Shown here piece by piece: positions 1 to 5,228 of a stretch of DNA of 6,952 nt. A model generated the notes under the pieces. The model saw nothing but the letters and a program-made list of their open reading frames with translations. It did not search any database and was not told where the DNA came from. Within the stretch, counting starts at the first letter, position 1. Each line of letters starts with the position of its first letter. The position numbers were made by a program, and so were the translations under genes. This stretch comes from Clostridia bacterium (GTDB taxonomy: Bacteria; Bacillota; Clostridia; Oscillospirales; CAG-382): NCBI GenBank assembly GCA_900757905.1, contig CAAEPN010000216.1:1-6952 (forward strand). The letters run 5' to 3'.

Positions 1-145
1 TCGCGCCTCATGCCAAAAAGCTCTGCTTTTCGACACTCGCGAATCTATCGGTGAAAAATCCGTGGCGCATGTCCCCGGATTTTTCAGATTTATATTGAAA
101 TCGGGCTTCGCCCGAAAAGCCTTATAGACTTTTGCCACAGTCTGA
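1..145 (-). repeat. Structured terminal repeat, left copy
   Basis: This segment is the reverse complement of 6808-6952. I count 142 of 145 matching positions; the mismatches are at 100, 126 and 136, and positions 1-99 are identical to the other copy. It can fold into several hairpins: AAAAGC/GCTTTT (16-21 with 25-30), an 11-bp stem (52-62 with 76-86) and TCGGGC/GCCCGA (101-106 with 110-115). TCGCG at 1-5 can also pair with CGCGA at 38-42 around the first hairpin, and GGCGC in the loop at 64-68 could instead pair with GCGCC at 3-7. The longest open frame from an ATG (position 10) is only 14 codons, so it is probably non-coding. The repeat starts exactly at the window edge, so its true outer end is unknown. 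I do not recognise the family; it may be a dispersed intergenic repeat or a MITE-like element. Confidence 0.93.
52..86. terminator. Terminator-like hairpin in left repeat
   Basis: TGAAAAATCCG at 52-62 pairs with CGGATTTTTCA at 76-86 around a 13-base loop. The A/T run lies within the stem, so a run of U follows the GC part when read from either strand, as in bidirectional intrinsic terminators. It could end the ogt operon transcript, which runs leftward into the repeat. This rests on sequence symmetry only; the GC core of four pairs is short, so efficiency is doubtful. Confidence 0.4.
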
Positions 146-173
146 CCGCAGGATTCGTTTTGAATCCTGCGGT
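145..173 (-). terminator. Hairpin after SurA-N-like gene, possible terminator
   Basis: ACCGCAGGATTC (145-156) pairs perfectly with GAATCCTGCGGT (162-173) around a 5-base loop. It begins 9 bases past the stop codon of the gene at 183-824 and directly abuts the repeat. The position suits an intrinsic terminator, but on the minus strand no run of T follows the stem, only the repeat sequence TCAGACTG. A hairpin of different sequence sits at the same place beside the other repeat copy, so this one may belong to the repeat instead. The structure is certain from the sequence; its role as terminator is uncertain. Confidence 0.5.
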
Positions 174-182
174 TTCGGTTAT

Positions 183-824
183 CTATCCTTCCAAAAACTC
201 TTCATTTATGACAATGTCCGCGTTCTTACGAACCGTTTGAAGATGCGCCGCATAGTAGTCCTCGAAGGATTGAGCGGAAAGCGCGTTCGATTCCGCTGTT
301 TTGTCGTACTCATTCTCTAAAAAGCTTCGGTACTTCATGCCGATAAGGGCAATTTCGGAATTCCGCAAACACATTTCTTTATATTCCTCCAAGGTGATTC
401 CTCTGCCTTGGATATAATCTAAAATTGCTTCTTTTCCTGCCTCGTCCTGCTCCATGAGAGCAAAGCTTTCTTCATTAAAAGCCCGGACCTCTTCCTCTGA
501 AACCGCGATTCCGTGTGCTTCGGCGTCTTGCAGCATAAGCTTGCGCTCGATGAGCTTGTTTAATATTTCTTCATCGGAAAAATTCCCGGCCGCATAAGAT
601 AAACCAATTTTATAGGCTTTGAATTGTTCAAAATCAATACTTTCCCCATTAACGGCAGCTAACGAACGTGAGCTCATGTCCGCTGTGCCGGTCAGGTCGG
701 CCATTTGCTGTCCCCAGCGGCGCATGGATGTCTCCCGGTCTGCATATGCATGATAAAAAGCGATGAGTATAAGCGCCATACCGGCCAAGGCTGCGGCAAA
801 CACAATGCAGTAACGTTTTTTCAT
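183..824 (-). CDS. Membrane-anchored SurA-N-like protein, no rotamase domain
   Basis: This encodes a 213-residue protein. A short basic start (MKKR) is followed by one hydrophobic segment at about residues 5-27, which reads as a signal anchor or uncleaved signal; no lipobox cysteine is seen, unlike PrsA lipoproteins. Residues of about 55-115 resemble the N-terminal chaperone-like domain of SurA/PrsA foldases: the AAVNGESIDFEQF strand-turn, then an LNKLIERKLMLQDAEAHGI helix and a SEEEV segment. The rest is helical and charged, and ends where a parvulin rotamase domain would normally begin, so no peptidyl-prolyl isomerase activity is expected. An extracytoplasmic chaperone or substrate-holding role is inference. 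The start is at 824 because AGGAGG lies 6 bases upstream; an in-frame GTG at 884 has no ribosome site. It is the last gene of the probable ogt operon, 90 bases after the HD gene. Confidence 0.8.
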   Translation of the reverse strand: MKKRYCIVFAAALAGMALILIAFYHAYADRETSMRRWGQQMADLTGTADMSSRSLAAVNGESIDFEQFKAYKIGLSYAAGNFSDEEILNKLIERKLMLQDAEAHGIAVSEEEVRAFNEESFALMEQDEAGKEAILDYIQGRGITLEEYKEMCLRNSEIALIGMKYRSFLENEYDKTAESNALSAQSFEDYYAAHLQTVRKNADIVINEEFLEG

Positions 825-830
825 ACATTT

Positions 831-836
831 CCTCCT
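831..836 (-). promoter_or_regulatory. Ribosome site deciding the start at 824
   Basis: On the minus strand a full AGGAGG lies 6 bases before the ATG at 824. This favours that start over the GTG at 884, giving a protein that begins with MKKR directly before its hydrophobic segment. Confidence 0.85.
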
Positions 837-914
837 ACTTGCAAACAACGTGTTTATAGGCTTGAAAATCTTATACAGCTTCACTGCAAAACAGGGTTTT
901 AAGCTTTCCTCAGA

Positions 915-1406
915 TCAACGCTTTCCGTATATATCGTCAAGCAGCCGGATTCCGGTTTTCGTCTTGAAAAACTTATCGCGGAAATTCCGAATATTCTCTG
1001 CCGAATAGCTGCTTTCGTCGGCATTGACAAGATAGTCCGCTTCAATGAGGATCTGATAGTCCGCGCCGGAAATGCCGGTAAGCGTATGATGATGTCCGAC
1101 AAGATACGCCACACGGTCGATCTGCCGCTCGTCAAGGCCGGTGTCCGCTAAAAAGTCCCGCACTAAAACCTCACCCTCGGCTTCCTGATACTTGCCGTTG
1201 GTATTGCCGTATTTTTCGCGGCAGAGCGGACAGGCGATATCGTGCGTAATGGCCGCGGTTTCCAAAATGAAAAGCGTGTCCGCGTCGAGCCTTTCCGCAT
1301 CCCCTATGGTTTTGGCATATCCCCAAACCTTCAACAAGTGATTGATGTCATGCCGGTTGCCGTTCGAAAAGGCAATCATTTTCTGCATGATTTCCGAAAC
1401 AGTCAT
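915..1406 (-). CDS. HD-domain phosphohydrolase
   Basis: This encodes a 163-residue protein of the HD superfamily, metal-dependent phosphohydrolases that act on nucleotides or other phosphate esters. The metal ligands are recognisable in order: His23, the His55-Asp56 doublet (ITHDIA), the run His105-His107 (GHHHTLT) and Asp124 (EADYLVNA). The length suits a stand-alone single HD domain, and no partner signalling domain is fused. A CPLC pair of cysteines (59 and 62) directly after the HD doublet is a small oddity; it may add a metal or redox site or be incidental. No signal peptide is seen, so it acts in the cytoplasm. The ATG at 1406 is preferred over one at 1424 because GAAGGG lies 6 bases before it. 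It follows ogt by 18 bases and is probably cotranscribed. The substrate cannot be told from the sequence; clean-up of damaged nucleotides beside a DNA repair gene is only a guess. Confidence 0.88.
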   Translation of the reverse strand: MTVSEIMQKMIAFSNGNRHDINHLLKVWGYAKTIGDAERLDADTLFILETAAITHDIACPLCREKYGNTNGKYQEAEGEVLVRDFLADTGLDERQIDRVAYLVGHHHTLTGISGADYQILIEADYLVNADESSYSAENIRNFRDKFFKTKTGIRLLDDIYGKR

Positions 1407-1412
1407 ATTTTT

Positions 1413-1418
1413 CCCTTC
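1413..1418 (-). promoter_or_regulatory. Ribosome site deciding the start at 1406
   Basis: GAAGGG on the minus strand lies 6 bases before the ATG at 1406. The alternative in-frame ATG at 1424 touches the ogt stop codon and has no purine-rich site at a useful distance, so the shorter protein is preferred. Confidence 0.7.
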
Positions 1419-1424
1419 TTTCAT

Positions 1425-1967
1425 TTATTCAAAGCTTAACGCCGTTCCCATTTTCGGAACGGTGAAAGCCGTCATGTCACAGCCCTCAAGCTCCAACAAC
1501 GCCGCTTTGTTGCGAATCCCGCCGCCGTAGCCGGTAAGGCTTCCGTTTGCGCCGACCACTCTGTGACACGGCACGATAATACAGATCGGATTGAAGCCGA
1601 CCGCGCTGCCCACAGCCTGCGCCGACAGACGCGCAAGACCTCTTTCCTTTGCGATCTCCGCCGCGATATCGCCATAAGTAACGGTTTTCCCGTAGGGAAT
1701 CTTCAGCATGCTTTCCACGACCCTTGCGCGAAATGGTGTGGCGTTTATCCGGAATTTCGGCATAAAATCCGGCTGCTTTCCGGAAAAGTACTGGTCGAGC
1801 CAACGCACGGTCTCTTCGAAAACCGGCAGTTTTTTCGTTTCGCCCGTTTTTATTTTGCGCACATCGCGCGAATGCTCAAAGCACAGCGCCGTCAAAAACT
1901 CGCCGTCGCTGCTTAGGAGCATGTCGTCAAAGCCGGCCGGGGTTTTGTAGGAATATAGGTAATTCAT
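1425..1967 (-). CDS. ogt: O6-alkylguanine-DNA alkyltransferase
   Basis: This encodes a 180-residue methylated-DNA-[protein]-cysteine S-methyltransferase (EC 2.1.1.63), which repairs O6-alkylguanine and O4-alkylthymine by one-time transfer of the alkyl group to its own cysteine. The signature IVPCHRVVG places the acceptor Cys134 in PCHRV (133-137). Before it come the YGKTVTYGDIA segment (92-102), the helix-turn-helix SAQAVGSAVG with the NP hinge (126-127), and after it the GYGGG turn (146-150). The Arg that often flips the base is Gln117 here (SAQAV), a variant I recall in some Clostridia homologues. The N-terminal 75 residues form the usual smaller domain. Length is normal for Ogt; no Ada domain is present. 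The ATG at 1967 has AGAGGA upstream (GAGG ends 6 bases before it). It is the first gene of a probable three-gene operon. Confidence 0.97.
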   Translation of the reverse strand: MNYLYSYKTPAGFDDMLLSSDGEFLTALCFEHSRDVRKIKTGETKKLPVFEETVRWLDQYFSGKQPDFMPKFRINATPFRARVVESMLKIPYGKTVTYGDIAAEIAKERGLARLSAQAVGSAVGFNPICIIVPCHRVVGANGSLTGYGGGIRNKAALLELEGCDMTAFTVPKMGTALSFE

Positions 1968-1994
1968 GTTATTCCTCTTTTCCGCGTTTTTTAT

Positions 1995-2023
1995 ATTGTA
2001 TCACACAATGTCGCCTTTTTCAA
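1995..2023 (-). promoter_or_regulatory. Sigma-A promoter of the ogt operon
   Basis: On the minus strand TTGAAA (2018-2023) and TACAAT (1995-2000) are separated by exactly 17 bases, each one base from consensus. Transcription should start near 1988, leaving a leader of about 20 bases before the ogt ATG. The neighbouring glycosidase-type gene is read the other way from its own promoter at 2097-2125. Confidence 0.85.
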
Positions 2024-2034
2024 GTGGAACTTGA
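2020..2034. promoter_or_regulatory. Short palindrome over the ogt -35 box
   Basis: TCAAGT and ACTTGA form 6-base arms around a 3-base centre, overlapping the -35 hexamer of the ogt promoter. A repressor bound here would block that promoter. The arms are short enough that chance is possible. Confidence 0.3.
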
Positions 2035-2045
2035 CTTTTATTGCC

Positions 2046-2078
2046 GTCAAACTGCACAAATCGTTTGTGCAATCTGAC
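2046..2078. promoter_or_regulatory. 33-base dyad, likely operator
   Basis: Two 15-base half-sites of consensus GTCARAYTGCACAAA face each other across a 3-base centre (2061-2063); they agree at 13 of 15 positions, and the inner core TGCACAAATCGTTTGTGCA (2053-2071) has perfect 8-base arms. It lies 18 bases upstream of the -35 box of the large plus-strand gene and 22 bases upstream of that of ogt, so a bound dimer could affect either. No run of T follows, so it is not a terminator. No regulator gene is in the window. The size and symmetry suggest a dimeric helix-turn-helix factor; the family cannot be told. Confidence 0.7.
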
Positions 2079-2096
2079 AGAAAGACAAAAAACACG

Positions 2097-2125
2097 TTGT
2101 CAAACCAAATCGCCTATGTTACAAT
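2097..2125 (+). promoter_or_regulatory. Sigma-A promoter of the GH99-like gene
   Basis: TTGTCA (2097-2102) and TACAAT (2120-2125) are separated by 17 bases. Transcription should start near 2132, giving a leader of about 64 bases that opens with a hairpin. This makes the upstream in-frame ATG at 2142 an unlikely start, since it lies only about 10 bases into the transcript and within the hairpin. Confidence 0.85.
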
Positions 2126-2133
2126 GGCAATGT

Positions 2134-2155
2134 CCTGAAAAATGCGTTTTTCGGG
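2134..2155 (+). other. Hairpin at the 5' end of the transcript
   Basis: CCTGAAAAA (2134-2142) pairs with TTTTTCGGG (2147-2155), with one T-G wobble, around the loop TGCG. With the transcript predicted to start near 2132, the messenger would begin with this stem-loop, an arrangement known to protect some bacterial messages from 5'-end decay. A role here is inference. Confidence 0.5.
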
Positions 2156-2180
2156 CCTAAAACAGAAAACAATTTCAGAT

Positions 2181-2185
2181 AAGGA
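2181..2185 (+). promoter_or_regulatory. Ribosome site for the start at 2196
   Basis: AAGGA, preceded by T, matches part of TAAGGAGG and ends 10 bases before the ATG at 2196, near the long end of the useful range. The in-frame ATG at 2142 has no comparable site, so the protein beginning MEKKPL is preferred. Confidence 0.6.
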
Positions 2186-2195
2186 TGAAACTCTT

Positions 2196-5162
2196 ATGGA
2201 AAAGAAACCCTTAGAAGCCTATTATCTCGCCGATGACGGCGATTACGGCAGAAACTGGTTCCCGGCGCCGGCTTCGGCTTGGTGGTATGACGGCCGCGGC
2301 GCAAAAGAACTTGAACGCAACTATGCGCCCTATTCGATAAGCAACGAACGCGGCGAAGCGCCCACCGGTATGACGCGCGAGCTGCGAAAGGCCGCTCACG
2401 GCGTTGTCACGGTTTTTGCAAGCGTCAACATCAAAAGCGGCTTTGACGGCCTGTTTATCCGCCTTTACGACCTTGAAGGCAACGACGCGGCAGTCATCTA
2501 CACCAAAAACGGCGGCTACTACGCGCTCGGCCGCAACCAAAAGGAAAAGCTGCTGTTTGAGGAGCAGACGCCGACCGGCCTGCACGTTTTCAAGATCGTT
2601 TTGAATTTTGAGACCAAAAAGGTTCGCTACTATGTAGACGATATGTTCGGCGCAGAGCTTCCGCTCACCGCAAAATACATCAAATTCTATAAGATTGGTA
2701 CGTTTGCCGGTTCGGTCATCGATGTGACCATGGGTGAAACGCGTATTCATGCAAATTATATTTTAAACGAGCATTTCTCGCTGTATGCACCGCACATCAC
2801 GCCCAGCGAATGGACAAAAGACTGTGCCGAGGACGCCGACGTTTTCACCGAAAACGGCAACCTTGTGCTCACCTCCGCTACCGGTGCCGAAGCAATCCTT
2901 TCCAAAGAGTTTGAACCGCTCTGCGGCAAATATGCCTTCGAAAGCTTCTTCTTTATGCCGAAATTCAAGGCCGGCGCACACATTAAACTGCTTGCCGGCA
3001 AAAAGACTGCGCTCGATTTCTATTCGGCAGACGGAAATTTTTGCGCTGACGGAAAGTCAATCCGCTATGCGCTCGATGAAATGTGGTACCGGCTGCGCTT
3101 TGAGATCGATACCGCAAAGAAACAGATCCTCATTAAGATAAACGGCAAAAACATTGAGACCGTCAAGATCCCGGCCGGCGCGGCCGCTATCGACAGCGTT
3201 TGCTTCTCGCTGTCCGGCGACGACGTGACATGGCTCTGCGACCGTATCAAGCTGTTCCCGCTCATCGATTATCCCGATTACTGCCCGAAGCCGAAACTGC
3301 CGAAAGGCAAGGACGATTATGTCATCGGCATGAATATGTGCTCTCTTTGGCATACCGGTTCGCATATCGGCTGGGACTGCATTACGCCGTATCCCGAAAT
3401 CAAGCCGGTACTCGGCTATTACGATGAAGGACTTCCGGAGGTCGCCGACTGGGAGATCAAGTTTATGCTTGAAAATGGCGTAGACTTCCAGTTATACTGC
3501 TGGTATTCCAGCCAAAGCGACGCGCCCATCAAGGTCACCGGACTTTCCGAAGCCATTCACGACGGTTACTTTAACTGCAAGTACAGCGACATGAGCCGTT
3601 TTGCACTGTTGTGGGAGGCAGCCAACGCCGCACATCCTGCCAGCAGCGAAGCCTTCCGCCGCTATTTTGTACCGTATTGGATCGAGCAGTTCTTCAGCGA
3701 CAAGCGCTATATGACCATTGATAACAAAGCCGTCATGGCCGTATTCGGCACATGGCAGCTTATCAAGGATTTCGGAAGCCCCGAAGCGGTACGCGCAGAA
3801 TTCGATTATTTGCGCGGCGAAGTCAAAAAGCTCGGTTATGACGATCTTATCATCATGAGCTGCGGCGGTCCGGGTGCAGATGTGCGTGACTGCGGTTTTG
3901 ACGCGGCCTACGCTTACAACTGGGGCAAAGAGGGCTATGACCCGGTCTTTACCGCAAACATCATCCGCAGCCAACAGGATCTTGATTTTGTCCATGTCGT
4001 TCCCACCGCCTCCACCGGCTTTAACAACGTGGCTTGGGCGGAAACGCGCAGTCCCAATATGACCGCCGAGGATTTCAAAAAGCTGCATACCGTGTTCCGC
4101 GACGAAATGCTGCCGTCGTTTGAAAAAGACCCGAAAAAACCGGATTGGACGCATCGCTTTATCATGATGAGTAACTGGAACGAATATGGCGAGGGCACGT
4201 ATATCATGCCGTGCAAGGGTCTTAACGGCTTCGGCTATTTGAACGCCGTGCGCGACGTGTATACCAAGGAAAAGCCGCACGAGGACGATGTTCCTACGCC
4301 GAATCAGCTGTCGCGTCTTTCCTACTTATATCCGCAAGAGCGCAAAATGCTGCGCGTACAGTCCAGACTTCCCAAGCCTGTACCGGATAAGGTATTGAAA
4401 ACGCTGCCGCTCGGCAAGGGCAATTATGCGAAAAATTGGGTCAATACCGGCTGTGACGCAGAATATACCGCTTCCGGCACCATCAAGGGCGTAACGCATA
4501 TTTCCGATTCGAATTTCACCTCGACAGCACCGCTTTCCATCTCTATGGACGGCGTAACGCATGTGCGTATCCGCGCGCATGTATCCAAGGCCACAACGGT
4601 AGAGGTATTCTATGTGACCAAGTCTGGTCCGAACTTCACTCAAAATCAATCGTTCGGCGTGACGCTCACACCGGAAAACTCGGAGGCCATCTGCACGCTG
4701 CGTGCTCAACCACACCTCGATGAGCCGATCACAGCGCTGCGCATCGACCCTTCCAACACGACGGATACGGAATTTGAGCTTTTGGGCATCGATCTGATGA
4801 AAGACACCAAGAAACCGGAATTTCTTCTTGACGGCGTTCCGCAGCCCATCAACTTCGGTTGTGAGGAGCGTGACGGTTATACACTATTCCCGTTCAATCC
4901 GTACCATGTGCTTGTGTATAAGCTCGGACTTTATTACGAATACATCGCGTCGGAAAACAAGCTCTCGTTCTTCTCGGATAAGGCAAGCATTGTCTTTACG
5001 CTCGGTTCGCGCCGCTCGGTAGTCAACGGAGAACAAAGGCTGCTTCCGATTCCGGTTGAGTGCAAGGACGGACTTCCCATGCTGCCGCTTGAACTGATGA
5101 GCGAGGTATTTGGATTCAAGTTTAAGTATAAAGCGCCAAAGTTAAGTATTACAACGAAATAA
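2196..5162 (+). CDS. Multidomain GH99/WbsX-like glycoside hydrolase
   Basis: This encodes a 988-residue protein. Residues 1-190 and about 191-355 read as two concanavalin A/LamG-like beta-sandwiches (for example FDGLFIRLYDLEGN and the repeated W/Y-x-LRFEID type strands). Residues about 370-695 form a GH99-like/WbsX barrel: GMNMCSLWH (378-386), YPEIKPVLGYYDEGLPEVAD, then WEIKFMLENGVDFQLYCWY (419-437), and late in the barrel SNWNEYGEGTYI with Glu663 and Glu666. The three-residue spacing of these acids matches the catalytic pair described in GH99 endo-mannosidases, so they are the likely active site (inference). Residues 728-870 look like a carbohydrate-binding sandwich, and 875-987 resemble the copper-amine-oxidase-N-like stalk domain. 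No signal peptide or membrane segment is seen, so the protein should be cytoplasmic. It converges on the GH39 gene. Endo-alpha-mannosidase-type hydrolysis is plausible, but WbsX relatives are annotated as glycosyltransferases, so the reaction is uncertain. Confidence 0.85.
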   Translation: MEKKPLEAYYLADDGDYGRNWFPAPASAWWYDGRGAKELERNYAPYSISNERGEAPTGMTRELRKAAHGVVTVFASVNIKSGFDGLFIRLYDLEGNDAAVIYTKNGGYYALGRNQKEKLLFEEQTPTGLHVFKIVLNFETKKVRYYVDDMFGAELPLTAKYIKFYKIGTFAGSVIDVTMGETRIHANYILNEHFSLYAPHITPSEWTKDCAEDADVFTENGNLVLTSATGAEAILSKEFEPLCGKYAFESFFFMPKFKAGAHIKLLAGKKTALDFYSADGNFCADGKSIRYALDEMWYRLRFEIDTAKKQILIKINGKNIETVKIPAGAAAIDSVCFSLSGDDVTWLCDRIKLFPLIDYPDYCPKPKLPKGKDDYVIGMNMCSLWHTGSHIGWDCITPYPEIKPVLGYYDEGLPEVADWEIKFMLENGVDFQLYCWYSSQSDAPIKVTGLSEAIHDGYFNCKYSDMSRFALLWEAANAAHPASSEAFRRYFVPYWIEQFFSDKRYMTIDNKAVMAVFGTWQLIKDFGSPEAVRAEFDYLRGEVKKLGYDDLIIMSCGGPGADVRDCGFDAAYAYNWGKEGYDPVFTANIIRSQQDLDFVHVVPTASTGFNNVAWAETRSPNMTAEDFKKLHTVFRDEMLPSFEKDPKKPDWTHRFIMMSNWNEYGEGTYIMPCKGLNGFGYLNAVRDVYTKEKPHEDDVPTPNQLSRLSYLYPQERKMLRVQSRLPKPVPDKVLKTLPLGKGNYAKNWVNTGCDAEYTASGTIKGVTHISDSNFTSTAPLSISMDGVTHVRIRAHVSKATTVEVFYVTKSGPNFTQNQSFGVTLTPENSEAICTLRAQPHLDEPITALRIDPSNTTDTEFELLGIDLMKDTKKPEFLLDGVPQPINFGCEERDGYTLFPFNPYHVLVYKLGLYYEYIASENKLSFFSDKASIVFTLGSRRSVVNGEQRLLPIPVECKDGLPMLPLELMSEVFGFKFKYKAPKLSITTK

Positions 5163-5169
5163 AGCATTG

Positions 5170-5215
5170 AAAAAACGCACCGCGGTTTCAGAAAAGAAAC
5201 CGCGGTGCGTTTTTT
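5170..5215. terminator. Bidirectional terminator between convergent genes
   Basis: A perfect 20-bp stem (5170-5189 with 5196-5215) encloses the 6-base loop AGAAAA. It begins with six A and ends with six T around a GC-rich core (CGCACCGCGG), so it works as an intrinsic terminator read from either strand. It lies 7 bases after the stop of the GH99-like gene and 13 bases after the stop of the GH39-like gene, so one structure serves both. Confidence 0.95.
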
Positions 5216-5228
5216 GTGAAAACTTCGC

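Noticed and set aside
10..54. 14-codon open frame inside the repeat (MPKSSAFRHSRIYR)
   Set aside because: No ribosome site can be seen because the frame starts ten bases from the window edge, and the same bases form hairpins; a coding role cannot be supported.
2046..2078. Dyad read as an intrinsic terminator
   Set aside because: No run of T follows on either strand and no gene ends nearby; its position between two divergent promoters fits an operator better.
2142..2195. Upstream in-frame ATG at 2142 as start of the large gene
   Set aside because: It lies about 10 bases after the predicted transcription start, in the stem of a hairpin, without a ribosome site; the ATG at 2196 has AAGGA upstream.
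2211..2750. 179-codon open frame on the minus strand opposite the start of the GH99-like gene
   Set aside because: It is antisense to conserved sandwich-domain sequence, shows no motif, and would run toward the ogt promoter without its own signals.
3492..4280. Long open frame on the minus strand opposite the GH99-like gene
   Set aside because: It lies wholly inside a gene with clear domain motifs, has no ribosome site that I could see and shows no recognisable motif; its composition fits antisense read-through of a GC-rich gene.
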